Shown one piece after another: positions 10,648 through 20,113 of a stretch of 64,000 bases of DNA. The position numbers and the translations under genes are program-made. The notes under the pieces are model-generated. The model was not told the origin of the DNA, ran no database searches, and was given only the letters and a program-made list of their open reading frames with translations. This DNA is from Magnaporthiopsis rhizophila (lineage: Eukaryota > Ascomycota > Sordariomycetes > Magnaporthales > Magnaporthaceae). The stretch lies in NCBI GenBank assembly GCA_003049465.1, contig PYSS01000018.1:252792-316791 (forward strand), in the 5' to 3' direction. Position 1 is the first letter of the stretch. Each line of letters begins with the position of its first letter.

Positions 10648-12506
10648 CTGGCCGTGTGGGAGGCATTTGGTTTGATGTTCGGGATGAAGAGTTCAGAAAG
10701 CGGGCATGGCTCGTCACGGCTTCCCGTAGGATCGACCGCGTGGCTGTCCGGTCATTCAGACTGTTTTGATTCGAACCAGCGTGTTTGGCGTCGCAAAACA
10801 AACTTGGTCATTTGTTGTAGGTTGTTTCTTAGTTATCTAAATGGATGCTAATGCTCCCTGTAGCCTGCACCGCCCACTCCCCGCAGACCGTGCCCGCCTT
10901 GGAGAAGACCGTAGATTTTCTCCACCTTCCCACTCAAGCAACAAGCTATGGCCCGTGCCCTCGCCGCTTCTTCTTGCCCCTGCTGTTTTTGTTTTTCTCT
11001 TTCCGTCACTGCCAGCTGATCAATTGATTCAGCACCGCCCGCACACCTGGAACTGCCCCAAAAATGGATTTCTTTCACATCATCCCTTTGCTTATTTGAA
11101 CCACTTCTACCCCCTTCCTGTCCGAATCTGCTGATGATCGATTATGCCTGCCGGTGGCGAGGTGCAACCTCTGTGACACGACCACGACGGCCTTTCCTGC
11201 TGTGCTGGTGCCCCTTTGCAGTATTGCTGTGCTATCTGGCTGTCACGCTAGCGTCGGCCTCCAGCCTATCATTTCCAGCTCAAGCTTACATAAATACAGT
11301 ACCCCGCTCCCCTCTCGCCCAGACCGGCTGCCATGGCTCAGCGGGCACTGCCGGCGGTGGACCTGATCATTTGGCCGGGCTTTCACCGCGCCAGGTTCTT
11401 GTTTTTCTCCTTCATCTGTCGGTCCCTTCCTCGACACCGAGGTCCCTGTCTAGGTACAGGCCCGAGCCAGCACTTGTCAAGTCGAGAATGGTGCCCCCGG
11501 GGATCAGCTACATCCTTGCCCAACGCTATTGGGAAGGCTGATCGGCTGCTTCCATTCTTGGGGTAGGTATTTTGACACGTTGGCGCCACCACGCCATGCG
11601 TCCTCTCCCTGATACGAGCTGCACTCCTGCAGTTTTGTCACAAACCTGTCCCCCCTGCCTCGTCCCTGAATACGGGTGTGTGGACTCATTCCGCGCTCTC
11701 ATGGGCTCGTTCGTTCTTCCAGCAAGGTCTGGATTCGGTTCCGCGTTCTGGTGTCGGGTTTACCCTTGAACTTTTCCGGAATAGCGCTCCCAGTTGGTGC
11801 ACAGCATCTCATGCCGTCAGCCGTGCCCCTTGTGTCACCCAGCAAAGCCATGCATCATGGGCACTCTATCCTGAACACCATAAGCACAGTCAACAAAGGT
11901 CCACTACTCCCTCCCCGCAATCTCCAGTGGAAGGTGGTGTTGGAAGAGGAAAAACACGAGGGAGGACAAAAAGAATGTCGCCTGACAGCCTCAAGGGCAT
12001 TTTTGTTTCACGTTTCAGGGGCCGCTCCCTCGTCAAATAGCGTCACGGTATCGTTATCACTGGCTAGCGCAGTTGTGTGCGAGCTGCCTTGGCTTGGCTG
12101 GTGCGCCGACGGCTGTACTTCCCCACCGCCCAGGAGGCCTGGTGCAAGCCTCAACTAGTTGTTGTGGCATTGGCATCCAATCGCAGCCTTGCTGCGGTAC
12201 CAGTTCCCGCGCCTGTTTGCTGTCACTGAGGAGCTACGTCGGACTCGGACTGGCATGGCCAATAAAAGTAGTCTCACTCCCTGTCCCACAACCACGAGAT
12301 GTTACTAGTCTGTTTTCATCCCTAGCTGAGGCTCTCCTCCAGCTAGCCCCTCCCCATGAGCTCATAAAGTGGTAGTCGTGGGCTTACGCAAAAAGCGCTC
12401 CTTGTTTTTTTGGCTATTTGTTCTGCCTGTCGGCCTCGCGCCAAAACGAAACAATCGCGTGGGTGTGGGATCGATCGAGCGCCGACTATAGTTCGACATA
12501 CTCGCA
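10648..12506. promoter_or_regulatory. 1.86 kb upstream region of the RBR gene
   Basis: No supported coding sequence. Both neighbours read rightwards, so this is the 3' flank of the secreted-protein gene and the promoter of the RBR gene. Open frames up to 160 codons (11676-12158, +) lack composition, domains or splice partners of a real gene. An AT-rich CATAAATACA at 11288-11297 looks TATA-like but is 1.2 kb from the ATG. Confidence 0.5.
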
Positions 12507-15362
12507 ATGTCGACTTCCTACGCCGTGGCGTACGGTGGGCAGGGTCTCGGTGAGAACACCATGTCTCCGAAGAGATCACCCATTTTGGGCGGCCCAGGGC
12601 ACAACAAGAGATATGGCGTCCTCGTCGAGACCGACCCCGACGCCGACCCTGCCGACATGCGAAGAGGCGCGGCCAAGAGTTGGCACTGGGGCCAAAGTTG
12701 GAAGCATTTTGTCACCGAGACGTTTAACAACAACCCTAAGCACGCAACACAACCGCCCCTCCCCATGTTGCCTGCTGCCATCGGCCAGTCTTCCATGGGC
12801 GACGTCGGTTCCCGGAAGGCATCCTTGACAAGATCCAACGCCGTCCACAGACCAAGGTCCCGCAACACGTCGTCGATACTTGGCATTCCCAGCCAAGCGG
12901 AAAGGCCGCCGTACCCGCGAGATCCAGACAGCCCGGCTTCGATGACGTCTGGCGAGAGCAACGCCGATACCCCGGTCGATTCTCCCCTGTCACAAAGTGG
13001 GGATCACTTTGAAGCCCGTCGGCCGTCATGGGAGTTTGACGAACCATATCTCCAACCAGAAGCCGACGATCTGAAGCCACTTCCAGCTGTCTCGCACGAG
13101 CTGGGCGACGCGGTGGATATGACGGGCAGGATGGCCTCACCCGTTCAGGCTGGGGCGGGAACAACTTGGCCGGATGCCTTTGACGAAACCAATAGGATAA
13201 CCAAGACCGGAATTGAAACAGTTACCTTAACTGCGGACAGTTCTGTCGAGGAACTATTGGCAAGGATAAGGACCTTGGAGGCTGAGCTCAGAGAAAAGAA
13301 TAATAACTTGGCAAGAAAAGACGCGCTGGTAGATGAGATGTTGGACAGCTTAAGGCCGATGGACGAGACTGGAGGAAGCGACGAGCCGCTGGCGATGGCT
13401 GCAAGAGTGGGCAGTCGGATGAACGAGGCGAACTTGTTTCTCCAGTCCATCGACGGCGCTCTCACACAGCGCAACATCCTCATGCTGAAGTACGTCCAGC
13501 GCCAGGGGGATACTGTTGCGCCGGCTTCAGCAGTAGCATCAGAACCGGAGTCATCTCATGCCGCTCCGGCCGTGCTCAACATACCGCCATTCGCCGACCT
13601 CGACTCCGCCATGAGCCTGGCCCAGGCCACAGAGTACGCCGCGATCCTTGATATGCGACCAACACTTGGGACCTCGGGCACGCTCTCGGTCAAGCTTTGC
13701 AGAATATGTCGCATCCCCAAGTTCCTCAACGCGCCCGTCTATCCTTGGCTGTTTTCATCATCGCCGTCGGCCTTAAAGCATGGCAGGCAGACGGTATCCC
13801 AGCTTAACGAGTTCTTCTCAGCCACAGGGGTCACGACGTGCTGCGCGAAAGCCGTTTGCAAAAAGTGCCACATTGCAGGGCTCGTCGCGGGCGCTGCGAC
13901 CGACTGGTGGCACAACCTCTGGCCTGAGCGGCAACCGCTGGACGGAAGTTTGGACTGGTTGAGGTGTCCGATGCCCTCATGCTCAAGGCCGCTCGGCCAG
14001 CAGCAGCAGCAGCAGCTGCAGCTTCCACCGAGTGGGCCTCCCTACACCCTCGGCGCCCTCATCGCCTCCCGCCTCTCGGCGCTTGGGGGCACCGATCTCA
14101 CGATGCACGTGTTCCGTTTCGAGAGGGCGTGCAAGCTCCGCGCCGCGCTCGAGAACCTCACACCCCGGCCCACCGCCGAGGCCCTCACGCTCGCGGCCAG
14201 GCTCCACGCCGAGCTCGTCAGGCAGGGGCGGATGCGCCACCTCTTCAGCACAAGCATCGGAGAAGCCGACATGGCGCCCCGGATCCTCCCTGTCGACTCG
14301 GAAGACGGCGGCCGCACCACGCTGAGAGTGCCCATCTTCACGGGCTTCCTCGTCAGCCCCTCGACGCCACGGGAAAGCCTGTGCTCGGCGGCGGCAGGGG
14401 GTCCCATGCGCTACACGACGCGCGACTGCAGCATCTGCTGCGAGTCGGTGCGTGACGCGGCCGACGGCACGCCCCGCGACGAGGCGCTCTGGGCCGCCGC
14501 GGCGTCCGCCTTCCCAGGCTCCTGGTCCGTCTCGGCCCGCGCCTTCCCCACGGCCGCCGTGCTGCCCACCTGCGCGGCCCGGCACGACCTCGACGTCTGC
14601 CGCGGCTGCCTAGCACGCCACATGAGCTCGCAGCTCGACTCGAGGGGCCGCGAGGTCGCCGGCCGCCTGACGTGTCCCAGCCCGGACTGCGGCCACGTCT
14701 ACTCGCACGACGAGGTCCGGTCCCTGCTGCTGCCCAACGTCCTGTCGTCATCCCCTGCCGAAGACGGCGGCGAGGACCTGTTTGCGCGCTACGACCGTCT
14801 CTGCCTTCTCAACCATCTCTCCGACATCCCGGGCTTCATGTGGTGTCTGCGCGAGGGGTGCGAAAACGGACAGATTCACGACGTGGTCCCAATCGACGAC
14901 GACGACAACAGAAGATCGCGCTGGGGCCACGCGGCGCGCCACAAGGTGACCTGCGAGGCGTGCAGCTTCACCATGTGCGCACGCCACCAGAGTGCCTGGC
15001 ACGAGGGCCTGACGTGCCGCGAGTGGGACGAGGTGCGCGAGGAGGAAGGAGACGTAGACCCAACCGAGGTGGCATCGCGGCGATGGATCGCGGCCAACAC
15101 GAAGCGGTGCCCGGGCCAGGGTTGCGGCGCGCCCGTCGAGAAGGGAGAAGGGTGCTTCCACATGACATGCCGCCGCTGCTCCTTCGAGTTCTGCTGGGAA
15201 TGCCTCGCCGACTGGTCCGACATCACGCGGGCCCGGTCGCGGCCCGCCGTCGAGGGCGGCGGCCACAACGTCGGCTGCTTCTTCCGGGAGGCGGGCGCGC
15301 CCATGCCCACGGCCATCAGGGGGACGTCGGCCCGGGAGGCCGCGAGGAGGATTGTACGATGA
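12507..15362 (+). CDS. RING-IBR-RING (RBR) E3 ubiquitin ligase-like protein
   Basis: Single-exon 951-residue frame. The N-terminal third is low-complexity with a short coiled coil at ~243-285 (SVEELLARIRTLEAELREK). A first Cys-rich segment lies at ~398-495 (LCRICRIP..TCCAKAVCKKCH..CPMPSC). After a poly-Q stretch comes a canonical RBR module: RING1 from ~641 (CSICCESV..CRGCLARHM..CPSPDCGHVY), IBR ~770-840 (CLREGC..CEACSFTMCARH..LTC) and RING2 ~865-915 (KRCPGQGCGAPVEKGEGCFHMTC..FCWECLADW). By comparison with Parkin-type RING2, the Cys of GEGCFHM (residue 883) would be the thioester Cys accepting ubiquitin from E2. Role inferred: RING/HECT-hybrid ubiquitin transfer, substrate unknown. The extra upstream Cys-rich unit is not part of the standard RBR architecture. 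The ATG sits shortly after an in-frame break. Confidence 0.9.
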   Translation: MSTSYAVAYGGQGLGENTMSPKRSPILGGPGHNKRYGVLVETDPDADPADMRRGAAKSWHWGQSWKHFVTETFNNNPKHATQPPLPMLPAAIGQSSMGDVGSRKASLTRSNAVHRPRSRNTSSILGIPSQAERPPYPRDPDSPASMTSGESNADTPVDSPLSQSGDHFEARRPSWEFDEPYLQPEADDLKPLPAVSHELGDAVDMTGRMASPVQAGAGTTWPDAFDETNRITKTGIETVTLTADSSVEELLARIRTLEAELREKNNNLARKDALVDEMLDSLRPMDETGGSDEPLAMAARVGSRMNEANLFLQSIDGALTQRNILMLKYVQRQGDTVAPASAVASEPESSHAAPAVLNIPPFADLDSAMSLAQATEYAAILDMRPTLGTSGTLSVKLCRICRIPKFLNAPVYPWLFSSSPSALKHGRQTVSQLNEFFSATGVTTCCAKAVCKKCHIAGLVAGAATDWWHNLWPERQPLDGSLDWLRCPMPSCSRPLGQQQQQQLQLPPSGPPYTLGALIASRLSALGGTDLTMHVFRFERACKLRAALENLTPRPTAEALTLAARLHAELVRQGRMRHLFSTSIGEADMAPRILPVDSEDGGRTTLRVPIFTGFLVSPSTPRESLCSAAAGGPMRYTTRDCSICCESVRDAADGTPRDEALWAAAASAFPGSWSVSARAFPTAAVLPTCAARHDLDVCRGCLARHMSSQLDSRGREVAGRLTCPSPDCGHVYSHDEVRSLLLPNVLSSSPAEDGGEDLFARYDRLCLLNHLSDIPGFMWCLREGCENGQIHDVVPIDDDDNRRSRWGHAARHKVTCEACSFTMCARHQSAWHEGLTCREWDEVREEEGDVDPTEVASRRWIAANTKRCPGQGCGAPVEKGEGCFHMTCRRCSFEFCWECLADWSDITRARSRPAVEGGGHNVGCFFREAGAPMPTAIRGTSAREAARRIVR

Positions 15363-15675
15363 ACAAAAAACGACGGATTACGACTGAATGACTTGACGCG
15401 ATACAAGGACCTTCCTTTTTTCTTTTTCATATTTCTATTTTTGTCTAATTATATATAGCGTAAAGTAGAGGCAGCCAGGGATTGCCCGGTGTCAAGTGTC
15501 TCGTCTTGCAACACTCAAGAAATTAATATTAATACACAAGTGCCACCCACCCACGCCCCGAAATGCAGAAGCGACCGACCCTCTCAATGTCTATAAGTTT
15601 TTTTTTTTCTATAAGAGAGCAAACGCCAAAACATCGCCAAAAGAAAAGCAACCCAAAGGGGAAAAAAGACCGGAC
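15363..15675. other. Convergent 3' flanks of the RBR and membrane-protein genes
   Basis: About 310 bases between two convergent stop codons, with T-rich blocks (15416-15445) and an AT-rich ATTATATATAG stretch at 15449-15459 that could serve 3' end formation. No gene is seen. Confidence 0.55.
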
Positions 15676-16662
15676 CTAAGCGCTGTCGGGGGCAGCAGCA
15701 GCAGCAGGAGCAGCAGGAGCAGCAGGAGCAGCAGGAGCAGCAGCAGCGTACCCCTGGCGCGTCATCCAGAACACGGCATACTCCGGCGAGATGAAGAGGG
15801 CCTGGGCGGCGCCGAGGACGCCCTTGAAGATGATGGGCGCCATGGCCGAAGGGAACAAATAGTCCCTGCGGCCGCCGCGCACAACGGGCACGCCGGCGGC
15901 GGCGACGAAGATGGCGAGCGAGGCGGGCATGAACAGCACCAGGGCCGGCAGGGCCAGGAGCACGGACCGGACCAGCAGGGCGCCCACGCACGCGAGCACG
16001 TCGACCAACCTCTGGCCCAGGAGGCGGGCCTGCTTCTGTTGTTCCTTCTGCTTCTCCTCGTCGCTCTCGTTCCCGTTCTCGTTCTCGTTTTGCTGGGTAC
16101 CAGGGCCGCCGCCGCGTCGGTCGAGCACGCGCGCGGCGGCCGTGTCCTCGCGCAGCATGTACAGCCAGCGGTCAAAGTTGGGCGTGTGCTTGGGCTGCCA
16201 GGCCAGCGGCCGGGCGGCGCCCTTGCGCAGGTCGCGGCGCACGACGAACATCTGGAGCACCCAGGCTATGGTGCACTGCAGGATGATTGTGATGAACGTG
16301 TCGCCCGCCACGGAGCCGGGGGGGCCCCAGAGCAGGACGGGGTGTTTACGAAATGCTAGGCCAAAGTTAAGGAAGCCTGTAAAGATCATGGCGCCCAGGC
16401 CGTGGTTGACGTAGATGTACAGCCACTGGCGCAGCGTGGGCCGCTGCCCGCGCCGCGAGAAGATGAACATCCACCGGATCGGGCTGCTGCTGCTGCTGGG
16501 CACCTTTTCTTGTGGTGCGGGGGCCGGCTCTACGTCGCCGTCGGCCGGAGCCGGAGCTGGGACTGGCTGCCCGTCTGAGCCCGAGGCTTCTGGTGGTGGT
16601 GGTGGTGCTGCTGCTGCTTGGGCATCCTTTTGGGCGTGGCGTTTGGGGCGGACCCACTGCAT
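15676..16662 (-). CDS. Fungal multi-pass membrane protein, unassigned family
   Basis: Uninterrupted frame of 328 residues starting at MQWVRPKRHAQ (16662). The frame is open further upstream to 16773, but that extension is Asn/Gln-rich and less plausible. Seen: a Pro/Ala-rich N-terminus to ~residue 70, then about four hydrophobic segments: WLYIYVNHGLGAMIFTGFL, FITIILQCTIAWVLQMFVV, a long LVRSVLLALPALVLFMP..FVAAAGVPV hairpin and one near IIFKGVLGAAQALFI. A charged Asn/Glu/Lys loop separates the second and third. The tail is an Ala/Pro repeat encoded by a GCAGCAGGA-type microsatellite. This resembles conserved fungal membrane proteins of the DUF2456 sort, but I could not verify the family and assign no function. 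Confidence 0.75.
   Translation of the reverse strand: MQWVRPKRHAQKDAQAAAAPPPPPEASGSDGQPVPAPAPADGDVEPAPAPQEKVPSSSSSPIRWMFIFSRRGQRPTLRQWLYIYVNHGLGAMIFTGFLNFGLAFRKHPVLLWGPPGSVAGDTFITIILQCTIAWVLQMFVVRRDLRKGAARPLAWQPKHTPNFDRWLYMLREDTAAARVLDRRGGGPGTQQNENENGNESDEEKQKEQQKQARLLGQRLVDVLACVGALLVRSVLLALPALVLFMPASLAIFVAAAGVPVVRGGRRDYLFPSAMAPIIFKGVLGAAQALFISPEYAVFWMTRQGYAAAAPAAPAAPAAPAAAAAPDSA
15695..15750. repeat. Imperfect GCA/GGA trinucleotide microsatellite encoding the Ala/Pro tail
   Basis: Alternating GCAGCA and GGAGCA units on the + strand, read on the - strand as the repeated Ala-Ala-Pro tail of the membrane protein. Repeat slippage would change tail length by whole residues without breaking the frame. 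Confidence 0.8.
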
Positions 16663-17610
16663 TGTGGAATTACGAATTAAAAACAGTTGAATATTCCAAA
16701 GATTATACTGGTGAAAAGAATGCTTTGTTTGTTTGTTCGGTCTTGCCTGTGGTCGAGAACTCGAGCCAAACATGAGCTGAGAAAGACGGCCGACCAGCCT
16801 TAAGAACCTATGGTCAGCCCGAACTCTGAAAGAGAAGCAAACCCGGATAGGGAAAGAGCCCCGGCCCGAGAGCGGGGAAGACTGTCCGGGGAAGCATCGT
16901 GAGCATAGTACGTCCGGAAAGTGCGTTCACGGCAGTCAAGGGCCCTGCCCCGTCAACTCCCTGCCCCGTCCAAGTGGGAGGGCGCACCCTGGTGGGCCAG
17001 GGGGCATTCAGGTTTAGGGGAAGGCACAATGTCCAGTTCGGGAGATGTCATGATTCACAGGGCAGATTACGGCTTTCAAGGTTGGCTTGGGCCTTCAGTT
17101 CTTTACAAGTTCTGTTGGGCTGAGACCCCCTTTCCAAGATTTCCTTCCAATAAGGTTTGGCCTGACGCGGGAGCCTTGCGTAAGTGCAGCACAGCTGAAA
17201 GCAGACAACCTAGGGCGCTTACTTATTTCATCACAACCCGACGTTTTGTCCCGAATTCTCCATATCCATAAAACCATGTTCCTGTCCTACTTTTTTTTAA
17301 AGGTGAAGAAAAAGATACAATCCCCCAAAGGAACAATCTAACATGCCGGCCTCACCGACACATGCAAGGCCATTCGGGCACGGCGCAATTACACAAACGA
17401 AAATGCAACGCCGCCTGCCCTCCTTTTCTTGCCATTTCCTCCGATTCGTGTACCCCGTTCCCCTTTTTTCATGTTACCTGTATTCCCAACCCTCCTGAAA
17501 CTGTCATTACAACACAACCGCCCTGCCCATACCGCCACAAGTTATCATCCAAAAAATTTCCCACCTCAGCTGCGCTCCGTCGACCAACTCGGCTTGCGTC
17601 TCCGGTTACC
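16663..17610. other. Promoter of the membrane-protein gene and 3' flank of glycogen synthase
   Basis: About 950 bases between the leftward membrane-protein start and the leftward glycogen synthase stop. Short open frames only. No recognisable element. Confidence 0.5.
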
Positions 17611-20113
17611 CTAGTTGCCGTTCAGATGCACGCCGTCCAGGGGGCTGCCGGGACCCGGCCGCTTAGTACGAAGTGTAAGAGGGAACGGGTACTCGTCCGG
17701 ATCCTCCTCCTCACTGTATCCATCACCTGGTCAGCATCTCTAGTTCGCCGGTAGTGTCTGTGGTGATCGTAAGGATAGAGAAAGACATCAAGCCCAAAAC
17801 TTACGGCAGCTTCCATGAAACGTAGTCCTCCGTGCTCAGGCCCTCGCGGCCCTCCTGAAGGCTCGCAAAGTCGCCAGGCGTCATCATGCCGGTCCGGTCG
17901 CGCGGCGATCCCGGCACCGAGAATGGCCTCGAAATCTTCTGTTCGGGTCCCGCCATGAAGTCGTCGTCGGCCTCCTCGCTGTCGAACGAGGTCGGGTACG
18001 CCCGGCGCAGCGCCAGCTGTCGGGCCTTGACGTACTCCATGCCCATGCGCTTCCAGTCGAGCAGGTCACTGAGCCGCTCCGTCCGGTTGCGCTGGTTGAT
18101 GCGCTGGCGACGGCTCTTTTGGCAGAACTCCATCATGCACGACGTCAGCTGGTTGACCGAGTCGTCCACACCCTTGGACCGGCGGTCCACAATGTAGATG
18201 CCGTAGTCGCTCGAGTTCTCAATCAGCTCCTCCATGTAGCAGCCAAAGCCCGACAGGTTCGTCGTGATGCTCGGCACGCCCATGACGGTGCACTCGGCCG
18301 GCGTGTATCCCCACGGCTCGTAGTAGGACGCAAAGACGCCCAGGTGCGTGCCGCGCACAAAGTCGTCGTAGTCCAGCGGCAGCACGGGGTTGGCCGAGTT
18401 CAGGAACTCCGGGTGGAAGACCACCTTGACACGGTCCGTCGGGTGGTTGAACAGCTGCACGCGCCGGACCTGGTTGAGGATAGGGTCGTCGTGGTCGTTC
18501 ACCATGTTGTGCGTGACAATGGGCGGGAGCGCATGCCTCTTCATGGCAAACAGGCGCCGCCGCAGGAGGACGCGGTCCTGGCTGGTAATCAGTTCCTTCT
18601 CGTCGGGCAGCGGGTCGCCATCGTGCCACTTGAGCGAGCGCTCAAAGATGCGACGGCCGATACCCCTCTCAATCACATCCACCGTGTCTCTCAGCGACTT
18701 GATGACAGCCTGTCCCTTCAAGGCCTCAACCGTGAGAGACGACGTCTGCGCGGGCATAATGATGAAGGCCACAACCGTCATCTTGCTCCCCGACGCCTTC
18801 AGGCGGTGGTTCAGCCGGGCCAGAGCCTCGATGAACATGTCGCATCCTTTGTTCCGGAACTCGTACCGGCCCGCCGTGAAAAAGTACAGCGTGTTCTCGG
18901 GCTCGAAGTCGTAGTGCCCGTAGAAGTGACCGCGCACAAAATCGTGGATCTTCTCCTTGGACTGCGCGTGCAGGTTCTGGAACTCGTGCATAGCGGAGAA
19001 CTTGGTCACGTTCAGCCCGTTGGGGAGGACGCCGTCGGGCTTGCGCTTCAGCAGGTGCTCACTCTCGTACGCCGTGATATGGGACACGGTCGTGAACACA
19101 TCGCACGAGTGCGCCGCCGCGCGCTCGATGCAGTACCTGTGGTAGATGCCTCGCTTGCCCGCCTCGGCGTCGACGTCGAACCACTGCAGGTTGTTGTAGA
19201 AGTCGACCGACCCGGCGCAGAGGTACCGCCCAAGAAGGGTGGCGTGCGTGGTGAATATGGTGGTCACGTCGATCTTGCGTTTCTTGCACAGGGGAAGAGC
19301 CACACCGGCAAGCCACTCGTGGAAGTGGGCAATGACAGCCCTTTTCTTTTCGTGGCAGACATACTGTGATGCGAGAGGGTGGAGTGTCAGCGAGCCACAT
19401 CTTTCTTGACCTTGCCATAGCACATGAATTTCGGACTGCTCCTCTAGGACCCGGGGAACAGCTTAATTACCTCTCCAAGGAACCAGGCAACAAGATATCC
19501 AAACACAATGGCTTCGTTGGTCTCATCGTCACCTGGCGGCGCGGGGATGGAGGCAACGTTCCAGAGATCGGCCTTCCACTCGTCCATGTGCTTGTAGGCC
19601 GTCTTGGTGTCGATAAGGAGCACGCGCGGGGCCCCTTCAATCAGCCACCGTCCATACAGGATTCCGATACCCCGATCCTTCATCGACTGGATAGTCGCTG
19701 CCAGCTCGGGGTTCGTGGGCTCCAGCTCCTCGACTTCAACAGCAGCCTGGATGCAACAAAGTAAAGATTAGCAGATAGTCCCTTCTCACTCCTAGTCTCC
19801 GGGACCATCGTGGCTTACGGAGTGGTGGTTGAGGGGGCCGATCAGGGTGTATCTGTCGCCATATTCGGACGTCGTCACAGGCGCTTTGGACTTGATGACC
19901 GAATAGATTCCTCCGACTAGCAGGCAGAGACAACGTTAGACCAGTGGCGCAAGTGGCTACTCGAGCTAGAGGGAGTTCCCGCGCGCAACTCATTGCGGGC
20001 GCTCGTGGGATTGACGCGCTAAACATACCACGATGGGCAACCTCGGTAGCGACCTCGAACAAGATGTGCTGCTTAACATCACGAGGTGCGCGGTCTCCGT
20101 TCTCGGCTGCCAT
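17611..20113 (-). CDS. gsy1: Glycogen [starch] synthase, GT3 family
   Basis: Five exons, 20113-20029, 19916-19819, 19746-19471, 19363-17805 and 17713-17611, give 706 residues, the typical size of fungal Gsy (~705). It transfers glucose from UDP-glucose to the non-reducing end of glycogen in the cytosol. Seen: N-terminal VKQHILFEVATEVAHR|VGGIYSVIKSK (UDP-glucose-binding loop across the first splice), YTLIGPLNHHS, AHFHEWLAGVALPL, TTIFTTHATLLGRYL, FTAGRYEFRNKGCD and the acid/base region YEPWGYTPAECTVMGVPS. The Arg cluster RRQRINQRNRTERLSDLLDW is the glucose-6-phosphate allosteric site of eukaryotic synthases. The Ser-rich tail RPFSVPGSPRDRTGMMTPGD is the expected inhibitory phosphorylation region. 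The last exon supplies EEEDPDEYPFPLTL and ends ..LNGN. Introns: 20028-19917, 19818-19747, 19470-19364, 17804-17714. Confidence 0.97.

Noticed and set aside
10758..10790. GATTCGAACC-like B-box resemblance (possible tRNA on the - strand)
   Set aside because: No A-box, acceptor stem or anticodon arm can be folded around it.
11676..12158. 160-codon + strand frame in the RBR upstream region
   Set aside because: No signal peptide, domain or splice partner; amino-acid composition is typical of non-coding GC-rich DNA.
18119..19369. 416-codon + strand frame
   Set aside because: Antisense of the largest glycogen synthase exon.
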